Source of the DNA: Termitomyces sp. T153
Taxonomy: Eukaryota; Basidiomycota; Agaricomycetes; Agaricales; Lyophyllaceae
Reading direction: 5' to 3'
NCBI GenBank assembly: GCA_018296165.2
Contig: JACKQL020000006.1
Location: 62,001-126,000, forward strand
Length of the DNA stretch: 64,000 nt
Within the stretch, counting starts at the first letter, position 1, and the number at the start of each line of letters is the position of its first letter. Position numbers and translations under genes: made by a program. Positions 22,839 through 33,566 of the stretch are shown piece by piece. A model generated the notes under the pieces. That model did no database searches. It saw only the letters and a list, made by a program, of their open reading frames with translations, and was not told the DNA's origin.

Positions 22839-23649
22839 ATGGCACCCAAAATCGCTATAATCATTTACACTCTGTTTGGACATATTGCAAAGCGTATGTA
22901 ATTGCTTTACGTTGGTGCCAACGCATTTACAAGATTTATAGTTGCTGAAGCTGTGAAGGCTGGCTTAGAGGAGGCTGGCGGAAAAGCGACCATTTTCCAG
23001 TAACATTCAACAAAATTTATTGAAATATAAGCTCACTGAGCCTCCTTAGGGTCTCCGAGACTCTTTCTCCAGAGATCTTGAGAAAGATGCACACCCCCGC
23101 CAAGCCAGACTACCCCATTATCACCCTCGAGGAAATCGTCAAATACGACGCCTTCCTCTTTGGTATGCCCACTCGTTATGGCATGATGCCCGCCCAGTGG
23201 AAGGTAGGCCCGTTGATTTTCGGACATAGAAGTTCCTCTCTTAAGACCACTAGACATTCTGGGATTCTACCGGCAAGTTGTGGCGATCGGGTGCGTTGTA
23301 TGGGAAGTACGCTTCCATCTTCAGCTCCACTGCCGGCCCTGGTGGAGGACAGGAAGTCACTGCTCTCAATAGCATGTCCACCTTAGTCCACCATGGCATA
23401 ATATATGTTCCCTTGGGTTATGCCCACTCATTCGCAGAGCTCTCTGGCGTTGATGAGGTCCATGGTGGTACGTGCAATTCGAATAGCGTAATCATCGACC
23501 TGATACACTTAACCCCCTTAGGATCGCCCTGGGGTGCCGGAACTTTTGCCAAGGACGATGGCTCTCGTCAACCAACCGATCTGGAGCTGAAGATTGCCAA
23601 AATTCACGGCAGGACTTTCTGGCTTAACGTTTCCCGCGTCAAGTTCTGA
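22839..23649 (+). CDS. NAD(P)H:quinone oxidoreductase, WrbA type (flavodoxin-like)
   Basis: A cytosolic FMN enzyme that reduces quinones by two electrons and so protects against redox cycling; in wood- and litter-degrading fungi such enzymes act on lignin-derived quinones. Exons in phase: 22839-22893, 22942-22999, 23050-23203, 23254-23467, 23522-23649; 609 nt, 202 residues, the usual size for the family. The FMN phosphate loop is TLFGHIAK near the N-terminus. The central block is [19 protein letters not shown], followed by FWDSTGKLW, then [12 protein letters not shown] and the C-terminal SPWGAGTFA. The ATG follows a short AT-poor leader and gives the family's normal N-terminus ([10 protein letters not shown]). 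No damage is seen. Confidence 0.94.
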
Positions 23650-23939
23650 GATAGAGAAAGGTCACAAAGCAATTGATGTACATTATGCACTTGTAATGGT
23701 ATTGTATCTTTCTTGCTAGATAACTACATGACTTGTATGAAGAATGTTTCTTCAAAGAAACGAGATTGCGGCTCATACGGTTGATTCATTTGCTTCTACT
23801 ACATGTAGTATGTGTTTCCGATAGAGCTTGTAGACAATGTGTCGAGTTTTGGAGATGCAAGGGGTCAAGGAGTGAGTGGTCATCGACCAGCTTGAACAAC
23901 AGGTGGTTTGGGTGCAAGCAGTTTGGGAGTTTCGTATAC

Positions 23940-24752
23940 GTAAGCTAGAAATAAAACGTTAGCGAGTATTTCAGGCAAGATGATAGGAAACGCACATCGT
24001 GATATTGTACAGCGAAGCGTTGACTAGCCATAACGAGAAACTTGAATAGGATCTGGGTACACAAGCCTGGGGTGAAAACAGAATTTAGTGGACCGCTGGA
24101 ACTTACAGGTATTGATCGAAGCTTGATTAACTTGCAACTTGAAGAGCTCTGAAGTGAGTTCCAAATATGAGCCAAAGCAGTGGACAAACTGCTTGTAGAA
24201 ACTTGCCTTGTGGCACACCAAGAACATAACGAGGCTCCAGACAGGACAATTGAATGGCACGATTGAACGGTGGTAGTGGACTGCTTCGCAAAATTTTACA
24301 GTTAGACACAAACAGGTGATGCAGACTTGAACTTAATAAAGCTCACCATGCTAAGATGTTGAATATCTTGAGCGGCGTCATCCACCTACAAGAGGGAGAT
24401 GATCGGATTGACAAATAAATATCGACACTGGTCGAGAATCTGATACTCACAAACCGGGTACATGTGGATGAGAGCTACCGACACGCCTGTGTTTAGTAGC
24501 TTACTTCCACCTCATGAAGCAAGGAAGGGTCTGGAACATAGTCGTAGACTTGTGTCTGAAGCAAGCAAGCCAATGCTGAGAATGAGACTATGGCGAGAAA
24601 GTTGAAGAAAGGTTGTTCTGAATCGTTGGATACATCAGGGAAAAGGAAAAAAGCTACATACACTAGAGTGTAGGTATGCAGTGATGCAGACCACATCGAT
24701 AGAGTATATAGATGTCTGTATGCATTGTAAAGGAATAGATATGACCACAATC
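23940..24752 (-). other. Possible minus-strand split gene or remnant, unrecognised
   Basis: From 24750 downward the minus strand gives an 85-codon frame with hydrophobic runs (YVAFFLFPDVSND, FLAIVSFSALACLLQTQVYD). Stretches that look like exons follow (VSVALIHMYP, MTPLKIFNIL, FNRAIQLSCLEPRYVLGVPQ), separated by GTGAGT...TAG intervals of about 60 nt. It could be a membrane protein. The upstream end meets repeat DNA at about 24760, so the gene may have been cut. I could not build a complete exon chain. Confidence 0.25.
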
Positions 24753-24947
24753 AATGAATGCTTTCATGGGATGTCCATAATTGGACATCTCCATAGACAC
24801 TTTAGATGCATTGCACAAAGAGCTATGTAATTGCTAAGATGTCTACAGAGAGGTATGGGACATATATGGAATCTATAATTATGTCGACAGACATCCACAT
24901 AAAGCTGACTTGTGTGCCACAAGTACAACATCTACAGTAGCATCCAT

Positions 24948-25560
24948 TGATGTGCTCCTATGCCACCTAGCTGCCATGCAGGAAACCAAAAAAAAGGAAG
25001 ACCTAGACACTAGCAACTAGATAAGGTAGCTGGCAATAGGAAGTTAATAGGGGGCAAGTCAGTAACTGTCCCAGAAAGCAAGAGCTAATAGTTGTGGAGT
25101 GAACAAGTGAAAAGTATTGCTATCACTAGCCTAAATTGCTAGGCAGTAATGGAAGGTTGCTGGGTAAAAGAAGGGGAAAGCAACAAAGGCAAAAGAGTTG
25201 CTAAGGTAGGGGAAACTAAGTGATAAAAGGGGAGTTGGGAACAAACAATGAGAGAAGTTAAAGTGAGCTGGTGGATGAACACAAACAAGTTGCTAGCCAT
25301 AGTTGCTTGCATCACTAAGTTGAAATAACACTAAGGGTACCTGCAGTCAGCACCCTACCATGAGGTCATCAAGACTGTTGCTAAGATGTTGGCAATGACA
25401 AAAGAAAGAGGGAGAAGCAATAAGAAATCTGAAGCTGGTAAGCTGAGAGCTAGTGAGGGGGAACAGTTAGTGTCAGTCTGGTAACCAAGTATATATACAT
25501 GATGTCAATATGATACATAAAAATTGTCAATCACAAGAAAAGAGCATTTCTGGCATCATT
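24948..25560 (+). repeat. Dispersed repeat, copy A (possible LTR), CpG-depleted
   Basis: Begins TGATGTGCTCCTATGCC and is clearly homologous over about 600 bp to 63370-64000. Both are rich in TTGCTA/GTTGCTAGC motifs. Copy A has lost nearly every CG that copy B keeps: for example copy B GTCGCTAGCATCGCTAAG corresponds to GTTGCTTGCATCACTAAG here. The TG start and the abrupt junctions suggest an LTR or non-autonomous element, but I cannot fix its right end. Confidence 0.7.
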
Positions 25561-27640
25561 ATCTGAAGTATAGACACCATTCAAGTATGTTTGTAAGCTT
25601 GCCAAGAAAAATGATAAGTAAGAAATCACACAACTGTCAATATATCCCTTTCTGGAGAGGAGGTGGTGTTGTTGCCAAGTAATGTCACTAGCAGTCATTG
25701 CTAAGAAAGGTCTTGGCCTTGTTGTTCTAGATCCAAAGTCCAGACTCCATGTGCTGCAGCTTCTGATCCATAAGTCTTGTGGTTGCTAACATCCTGTGTA
25801 GAGGCTACATCATTCCAGACCTTGGGGCTAGTCCTCACATGCTAAGTGACATGACTTGTCCCAGGCCATGTACAATATAGTCAACTGCTGTCCAATCAGA
25901 AATGCCAAAAACAGTGCTTAGCAACAAATGGGTCTTAACACCATACATCTATATAAGCATGTTATTTCTTCCTAATGTAATTGAGTGATTTTAGAGGGAT
26001 AAGAACAAGGTAATAAATCTGAGTGTGATTCATAGAACCTTATCAGATGTGAAGAAACAAAACTCTATCATTTTTTCAGCAGCCATATTATTCTCAGGCC
26101 CTGAGATTTGAGAGGTCAGTTCAGAAATGATATTCTATTCTTGCCACAGTATAAGAGCAGGAGTGACAAACATAATAACAATTTTGATGACCTATTGAGG
26201 TGTGGGTCCTCTGTGGGCACCTACACATGTGCTCTTCCACCCAAGAGGTATGCAAAAAAATCATGTGCACAATGTTCTATTTTATGCTTAAGGTACCACT
26301 AAACCCCCCAAACCTCCCCTCACCCCTCTTGTACATTGCTTGTACAATAAAGATATATATATCTGGACTAGCAATGCCTCCTTGAACCTCTTAGTCCTGC
26401 ATTTTTCTGGCACTCTGAGTCACCAGATGTCACAAAATTGTGTGCTTGTTTCTTCAGATTTGTTGGGCTAATCAGTTTCATAAAGTCAGTGGTAAGTAAA
26501 TGGACATAGAAAGTGAATAGTTCTGACATGTTTCTTTGATCATAATATTTTTGGCATGTTCAGCTGAAAGTTGATGTAGAAAAATTCTTTGGAGATGATT
26601 TTATGTCATGTGACATTACTCAAAATACATGGCTGAGTAGAGATTTGGTCAAGATTGCTCCTCCATTGTTTTTCCATTGAGTATAAATGGTTGGAAAAGA
26701 GTATCTATGTGTATTTTCAGCTTTCTCAACCTCAGAGTAAAAAATTCATTTATTTTTTTTGTGTTTAAGGATGCCTTGAACTCCCTCCACCAACATCATT
26801 CCTCAGAATTCTCTGCTACATACCTCTTGCTTCCACCATTGATGCTTCTTGGCATCAGTCACAGAGTATTGCTCACTTGCCCCTACTAAAGTTGTCTAAA
26901 GAGCCACATTCACAAGAACCTTTCATGGAAGTGGCACTTTCAGCATTTCAAGTTATGGTTGTTCTCCAAGGTGATTTCCTACTCTCTGAAATGTCCTTGA
27001 TAGTCAGGACTATGGTGCAATATCAGAAAGCATGTCACCTTTATCACATTGACAAGTATGGGCCATTGCAAGCACAGCAAGTTCTGAGATCTTTGGGATC
27101 ACTATACACTGTCAAATAACATCTCTAGGTGTGTATATTACAACACTCATACATTTTCTCTGACATGCCAAACATACCAATAGATAAATCTAAGAAGGGG
27201 ACTCACTATCCTTCCACATTTTGTGCTTTGTTTCAATACCATCAGGATACCATACCTTTCCTGGCTCATCCATATACCAAGTGGTCAAATGTTGGCCCTC
27301 AAAGTATATTATACCTCAGAGTATATAATGGCAGTCCACAGACTTTATGCTTGACAGAATCATTCTTTGTTTAGCATCAAGTCTATAGAAATGATGGGAG
27401 TACATGGAGAGCATGCTGGTCCATGCATGACAAGCTATAAAAGGGAAGTATTTTGAAGGGGAAAAGACAAGCAAACTACATACCATGGCTCGGAGATACC
27501 CCAGGGAGTGGATCTCTTAGGCTTATGAGTTCCTAGTGGTTTCAGGTTTCTAGTTTAATAATACTATTGAACCCTTTTGATAGTGCAAGACCATCTCAAG
27601 CTAAAGAATACATCATTTAAAATTTATATACTATTATTAT
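25561..27640. other. Decayed low-CpG repeat DNA
   Basis: No recognised gene. Short plus-strand open frames at 26677-26889 and 26877-27119 (reading FMEVALSAFQVMVVLQGDFL and similar) lie in DNA almost free of CG and are probably transposon remnants. The sequence returns to host character at about 27640. Confidence 0.4.
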
Positions 27641-28519
27641 ATTCTACGTGAGCTTGCGTGTAACTAAGCCTCCAAAACTACTGTGAAAACAAAGTTTGAT
27701 TGGTTGATCTGATCAATTGACGGCATCAAAGTTACATTTCGCATCAGCATATCTAATGAATAAAACACGTGACCATGAAGTTACCTGAACACATACACTG
27801 CTGACACTAAATTGTGTTTCCTTGGGAAAAAAATCAAAAGAAAACCTGTTATGCCATTTCCTATGCGAAAATTTCTGATGGAAAAAGTATTTGAACAAAG
27901 GAAATTTGCCTTTTTCTATAGTAGTAAGCTAGCCAAGAAACAGATGACAGGTTTCTTTGACTCTTTTTTCATTAGAAACATTTTCTGGCCCCAGCAGTGA
28001 TAGCATCTCCCGTCTGACAATGCCAAAGACGGGTCAGATGTTTTCCTGATGCATTCCTCGTCCAATCACATCTTATCCATTTAGTGTTTCCGTGTGAGGT
28101 TACTTCCGTGTCAACCTTTTCTTGCATCGAAGTATGATACCACCTGACCTTCCAGCGCTATGCGGCCCTTCCCTGTCCTTATCAGTCATCGAACAGCTCG
28201 TTGTTGGACAAGAATGATGCACAATCACTTCGACTACGAGATAGTGAAAATCTTCACTGTTATCGAAGATTTTTGAAATAGTCATTCCGCAAGTTTGTGG
28301 CTCGAGCAGATTCACTCTCGGTTTTGCATCAGCGAGTAGGTCGGGTACTTGGCACTGTGACCGATCTCATGTGAATGTTCATTACGACATCTTTTTCCTC
28401 TGGCTTGGTTGTATCTTTGCTCCGCCTATTCGGTCCCACGATTGCAAGCAAACGTGCTCACTTCTCCCAGGCTATTTAAGGGCTGAAAGAATGTGGTCAG
28501 GGAGGCAAGTGGAAGCATC
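27641..28519. other. Intergenic region upstream of the PhoD gene
   Basis: Host-like DNA with CG pairs. I see no gene. The last 60 bp hold a TATA-like TATTTAA at 28473-28479, 41 bp before the PhoD start. An upstream ATG at 28491 opens a 15-codon frame that overlaps the PhoD start in another frame, if it is transcribed at all. Confidence 0.4.
28473..28479 (+). promoter_or_regulatory. TATA-like element of the PhoD gene
   Basis: TATTTAA lies 41 bp before the ATG at 28520. Position and sequence fit a core promoter in a gene with a short leader. No transcript evidence is available. Confidence 0.35.
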
Positions 28520-31500
28520 ATGCTGTCTACTCTAGTTCTGTTCCTCGCTGTCGGAGCCCAGGCTACACAACTTTTGGATAGGAACTTAGCCTATCGTTCC
28601 CCATTTATTAATGCGCCTCACGTACGTCTTTAGGCCTTTCGAAGTATATTGTACTCTCACGTTAGACCTTGCAGCTCTCGCTTAACACCAAAAGCCTCGA
28701 GAAACGCTTTCAGAGTGCTGCCCTCGTTCGCAGGCAGACCCAAGATGCTTCGCCTTTCAAGGATGAGCATTATTTTACCTTCTTTGGTGGAAATTTTAGC
28801 AACGTATATACATCTATCATAACGTTATATGCCCGTCTTTTGACTTGATACCATTCAATGTAGGCACAGGTAGTCTGGAGTGGCGGTGTGAACTTCACAC
28901 ACCGTGGTATGTATGAAATCTGCGTTCGACTTGTCTTTTATCAGATGTTAACCATATAGTTGCTTGACTCCATAGTTGCTAGCGGCGATCCCTTGGACAC
29001 TTCTGTCCTTCTCTGGACACGTGCCCAGGGTGTTTCTCCTGCCGGTTCTACAGCTCTTCCCGATCAGAGTGTCCCAGTCTGTGTCTCGTTCAAAATCTTC
29101 AATAATCCCGAGTTGTCTGGAAGTCCTGCCGACTCTGGCTCTGCCTTTACTAGCTATGATGTCGACTGGACGCTCAAGGTTGAGGCTACTGGGCTCCAGC
29201 CGGATACCAAGTACTGGTTCCAGTTTGCTGACTGCACCAACCCTGCATCGGTCTCTCCCATTGGTGCCACTAGGACGTTTGCCAGTTCCACAAGTAAGTA
29301 CTATGAAAAATATCCTATACCAGTGATTGTCTTCATATGCTGTTTTGCAGCTCCCGCCGACGAGGTGAACGGTGGAAAACCTATGACTTTTGCTGTATTC
29401 TCTTGCTCTCAGTTCCAAGCTGGTGAGTCTAACTTCCCATCTTCCCGACAAGCCAGATATCCTAATAGAGCTTTTAGGTTGGTTCAATGCTTACGGTGTC
29501 GCAGCTCAGAATACATCGGCCGACGTCTTCATTCATCTCGGTGACTATGTAGGTTTCATATCAATCACGCCCAGCTCGGTTATTCTGATTTCATCCAGAT
29601 GTACGAGACTACCGGAAACGGGTTAGGTCTTGTATTTGTGCTTCCGCCCTTTGTTTGACGTTTGTGTAGCGCGAACATTGGTCGTGTAACCTTGGGCCGC
29701 GAGCTTGCCACAATCAAGGACTATCGTCAACGCTTGAATCAGTACAGAACTGATGCTAGCCTTGCCTTTGCTCATCAACACCATCCTTGGATCACCGTCT
29801 GGTGAGTGTCCTGTTCGATGAAGGATCGTACATCATGCGGCACCTTACATTTTAATAGGGTGAGTTTGGTAATCTGAACTTCCCCATTGATGTCTGATCC
29901 AATGATCTTGATATCTCCCGCAAACAGGATGATCATGAGGTATATAGTCAATCATTCCCGTCTACTTCTCTATTGACCACAGAATTCATCATCCTAGGTT
30001 GCCAACAATGCGTGGAAGGCCGGATCTAGCGACTCCAACGACACCGAAATTGGATGCTCCTTCTCCGACTCTGGTGCTTGCTTTACGGACCGCAAACTAG
30101 CTGCTATCAGGGCATATCATGAGTGGATGCCCATCCGCCAGGTCATTGCAGACGATAAACTTCGCATCTGGAGAAACTTTCAGATTGGAAAACTCCTTGA
30201 CTTGGCGATGCTCGATACTCGTAAATTGATCATGGCTCCTGACCTCTGCATATCACTCACCCATCAGATCAACAGGCAACTATGATCGTGACATTACCGA
30301 TGTAGGCCTTTGGTTAACGTTGTTTTGAGCCCCGTTAATTTAAGTTCTCTACTATAGCTCGACTATAATAGAGGTGTGCTTAAGTTTAGTTCCCTTGGTA
30401 TTGACAACCAAACTAATCATTTTCAGCTCGTGCGTTCCCTCTTGCAGTTGAAAGTTTTATTTTCTCAGGTGTTTTGCCGGTCATAGTTGTTAATTCCGTC
30501 AAAGATGACGAGGGTCGCTCTCTCATGGGAGTCGAACAGGAAACATGTATGTCGAACCGAGTCAATAGGTCGGAATGTCGCTGACCATCCCTTCGAAAAG
30601 GGTTTTACGATACCCTTTCAGAGTCACAGAAGAGGGAAGCCGTCTGGCGTATTGTGGGGTTCGTCCGGAATCAGTATACTTTTTCACTTTTTTCGCCAAC
30701 TCACATTATACAGGCAACAAATTGTCTTCAGTCAGCTTATAAATCCGAAGCAAGGATCTGGTAAGTGATGTCATCATAGAATATGAGCACACCTATAATT
30801 CCGCCGCCTCCAGTGGACTTGGTGAGTGAATCAAGAGAATATCAGTATCGGCTGAGCCTGGACAATTCTATAGGACGCCTGGGATGGTTATCGCAAGAAC
30901 CGTGCCCGGATATTCGACCACCTCTCCAATAACAGCATCTCGAACACCGTTATATTGTCGGGAGACAGTCACGACAACTGGGTCTCCGATCTTGCCCGTA
31001 CGCTTCCTCCCTAGCCTTTCCATCCATAGGCATTTATTCCTCATCCAGGTCCCAACGACACTTCGTAAGCTTTAGCAGTGTGATGCTTGCTTATGTCATA
31101 TCTTATGTACAGCCAGTTACGACGAAGTCACTGGAAATGGTGCTTTCGGTGTTGAATTCGGTGGAACCGCAGTCACCTCACCCTCCTCGTTCGGCACAAA
31201 TATTTCCCCTGCCGACGCAGATGTGATATCAAGAGGTTTTGTTGCCCAAAACCCCGAGCTCCAGTGGAGTGAAGGCTCATTCCGCGGATTCTTCACGCTT
31301 ACTGTCGATCCTGGGACTCTTAACGCTACTTTCTATGGCATGAAGGATATCAGTATGTACTTTTCTGAATTGATGTGGCTTTTCTAATCTGTTTCAATGC
31401 AGCCAACCCCAATCTTGACCATCTTGAGATTGCAAACTTTATCGTCAAGGCTGGTGAGAACAAACTCTCTCGACCTGTGGCTGGAGGCGCCGTCCCGGCT

Positions 31501-31575
31501 GGAATTATTAAGGCCGCTCTCAATAGCTCTACCTCAGCTCCCGCTACCAGTGCTAGTGTCACCGCTGGTGCTTGA
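28520..31575 (+). CDS. Secreted PhoD-type phosphatase with microexons
   Basis: Phosphatase/phosphodiesterase of the PhoD family, probably exported: the start MLSTLVLFLAVGAQA is a signal peptide, followed by Lys-Arg sites. The N-terminal domain opens with HRVASGDPLDTSVLLWTR. Metal and active-site motifs are FIHLGDY, W-D-D-H-E, LDTRNYDRDITD and SGDSHDNWVSDL; the tail is Ser/Ala-rich. Exons: 28520-28621, 28675-28803, 28864-28906, 28976-29293, 29351-29422, 29478-29548, 29599-29621, 29670-29801, 29859 (one base), 29928-29939, 29998-30220, 30276-30301, 30358-30373, 30427-30429 (three bases, optional), 30487-30546, 30601-30658, 30714-30760, 30814-30821, 30874-30997, 31049-31064, 31117-31352, 31403-31575. 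Every junction is GT-AG and the phases close to about 630 residues. The one-base exon is needed for the frame. Introns are 48-69 nt throughout. An alternative is that a one-base sequence error mimics the single-base exon. Confidence 0.9.
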
Positions 31576-31658
31576 GAGAACGAAAATTTTGAAGCTAGGA
31601 CAATGGGCATGCGTTAGTCTTCACTCAGTTTAAAGATTGTTGTAAAATGGAACTAGAT

Positions 31659-33362
31659 TCAAGTATCTGTATCTTTCCCCTTATGAGCCAACTCCGCGAT
31701 TGACCTCCACCGCGAAGCATACGTGACACATAAGTCTTCTCTGTCTCGCCGCAACTCGTTGTCATATTCACGGTACAATGGTTTGGGTCTTTTTGGGCTT
31801 TCCGCGAAATCAAGCCAAGAGGACGTCAACTCGCTTCTGCGGTCAGGGAAATGTCTCGCGAAGAACGTTGCGACAACATCGAAGTCCTCGCACACAGGCG
31901 AGACTAACATGTCAATTTTCACAGCGTGTGTTCCTCGAGGCATTTCTGCCACTTCACCGACTGGTACCGGTCGCATCTCCGCATCCACCGTCAAAGCGAT
32001 CTCTCGCAGTCCAGGACAGTGTTTCGAAAACGACACGAGAGCTACCAGAGACGCACGGATGCCACGCTGTTGTGATTGTAGAATTATTCGTGGCAAACGA
32101 TGGCGAGCTACCTCGAAACGCAAGAACTCGATATTTGGCAATCTGCGCGCCATTTCATCATATTCCTCATCATTCATGTTGAAAGGCGCCTCGTGCTCCA
32201 GAAGTAGGGATGTAAGGTGTGATGCGAAGGGGGCCGCGAAAAGAGGCCTTAGAAGGTTGGCAATGAGGCCATTAGCCTTAGGTATCGGGAACGATGACAC
32301 GAAGGTGAAGGAGAAATGTGTAAGGATCGGAAAACATGACGAGGAGAGCGATGGCGGGAATAATCTTTCCATGGTGAAATGCGACAAGGGCGTAACGGAG
32401 GTAAGTGAAAGATGTGTTATGCGAGATGCCAAAGAGGAATGTGCATAGAGTAATTTATGAAGGTAATCGAATTTTGTATTGATTTCCAATGATCGAAGGT
32501 TGAAGAATGCACCGCGTTGCAGAGTTGTCGAACGAAAGTCTCCCAGAGGATTCAGAAAGGTAGACCGGACTGACTGCATCTGCAGCGGGTGTGAAAGTTT
32601 CAGTTTCTTCAATTCTGGTAGACCTGCAGTGGACACGAGGACGGGCACCGTGACCACAGAAAGTGGAAGAGAAAGCGACTCCAAATGTGGAAGAGCCTGG
32701 ATGAGCGTGGTCAATTCCAATTCCAGCTCGGCGGGAGGGGGCTGAGGAGATCCTTTAAACACTTCCTTGTCCAATGTCAGAGATGACAATCTTAGGTTGA
32801 CTGAGTTGATTGATCTCAACATGATGATAAGATCTTCGTGACCTGCACCTGGAAAGCAGTGTAGAGACAAGTTTTTTACGGTAGGCAAGAGAAATGTCCG
32901 GATACGCGCCTCATTTAAGTCGTTATTCATGTCGGTGCTGGGAAGGACTAGGCTCAGAGTTGTCAGGCCCGGCAATATCACGGGCATAATGGGGGTTGAG
33001 TCGTCGGGTTTGATACCATAGGTATTGGCATCTTGGAGGCGCGCTATGCACTTGAGCAATTCTGGCGTAAGTTTGCTGTGGATCCGCATTGCTCGAACGC
33101 GCTTTCCGTAGAATTTGAGCCTTTCCAAATAGTCGAAATAGGCTTCCACATTACCCAGATCCTTGTCTTCCGGCGGTGATGTAAATGGTAAGAGGGTGAC
33201 ACTAAGAAGATTCTCACACATAACATCGAGGGCGACTTCACTGAAAGCTTTACAGGTCAATGAACATGAGAAAAGATCATGACGACTGCCGCGTTCAGGA
33301 TCTGGGTTTAAGTTCTGAAAGATGTGGTGGAGGAGTTCAGAAATCTGCAGAACAGGATGCAT
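31659..33362 (-). CDS. F-box-like / leucine-rich-repeat protein
   Basis: A single-exon frame of 567 codons. The N-terminus ILHHIF-type segment (LQISELLHHIFQNL... SLTCKAFSEVALDVM) has the pattern of an F-box: hydrophobic, Pro/Leu-rich, ending in a C-K-A-F-x-x-x-A motif. The rest is rich in irregular leucine repeats (LPGLTTLSLVL, LPHLESLSLPL, LPNIEFLRFEV). Mushroom genomes carry large families of such proteins, usually thought to be substrate adaptors of SCF ubiquitin ligases; the substrate is unknown. It ends 83 bp from the stop of the PhoD gene (convergent) and starts 204 bp from the divergent ALYREF gene. Antisense open frames within it (31723-32448 and others) are shadows. Confidence 0.85.
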   Translation of the reverse strand: MHPVLQISELLHHIFQNLNPDPERGSRHDLFSCSLTCKAFSEVALDVMCENLLSVTLLPFTSPPEDKDLGNVEAYFDYLERLKFYGKRVRAMRIHSKLTPELLKCIARLQDANTYGIKPDDSTPIMPVILPGLTTLSLVLPSTDMNNDLNEARIRTFLLPTVKNLSLHCFPGAGHEDLIIMLRSINSVNLRLSSLTLDKEVFKGSPQPPPAELELELTTLIQALPHLESLSLPLSVVTVPVLVSTAGLPELKKLKLSHPLQMQSVRSTFLNPLGDFRSTTLQRGAFFNLRSLEINTKFDYLHKLLYAHSSLASRITHLSLTSVTPLSHFTMERLFPPSLSSSCFPILTHFSFTFVSSFPIPKANGLIANLLRPLFAAPFASHLTSLLLEHEAPFNMNDEEYDEMARRLPNIEFLRFEVARHRLPRIILQSQQRGIRASLVALVSFSKHCPGLREIALTVDAEMRPVPVGEVAEMPRGTHAVKIDMLVSPVCEDFDVVATFFARHFPDRRSELTSSWLDFAESPKRPKPLYREYDNELRRDREDLCVTYASRWRSIAELAHKGKDTDT

Positions 33363-33566
33363 TATATAGGGAACTGAGTAATAAGACTACCAGTTAGTTA
33401 TGAAGCTGCGGACTCTCATTCGGAACAACGTGGCAGCCGTGGAAGCCTGCACAGCAATATTTTTCAACTCCGTTTGTATTTCCGCAGTCACAACAGCAGT
33501 CACGACAGTCACTGACTCACCCTCTCATTTGTGTTCACACTTGTCGCTACCTTAGCCCTTTCCACA
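33363..33566. promoter_or_regulatory. Divergent promoter between the F-box-like and ALYREF genes
   Basis: The 204 bp between the two ATGs must hold both promoters. It contains the pyrimidine-rich stretches typical of fungal promoters, and CACAATG/CATTATG-type start contexts at either end. No defined operator is visible. Confidence 0.4.

Noticed and set aside
22631..22948. 105-codon frame overlapping the WrbA start
   Set aside because: It runs into the WrbA first exon and intron in another frame and has no recognisable domain; the FMN-loop frame from 22839 is the gene.
28520..31575. PhoD gene read as a pseudogene because of apparent frame breaks at 29801 and 30220
   Set aside because: All breaks resolve with canonical GT-AG introns, the one-base exon and an alternative acceptor at 30275; motifs are intact on both sides.
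31723..32448. 241-codon plus-strand open frame
   Set aside because: Antisense shadow of the F-box-like gene, whose frame is three times longer and has coherent leucine repeats.
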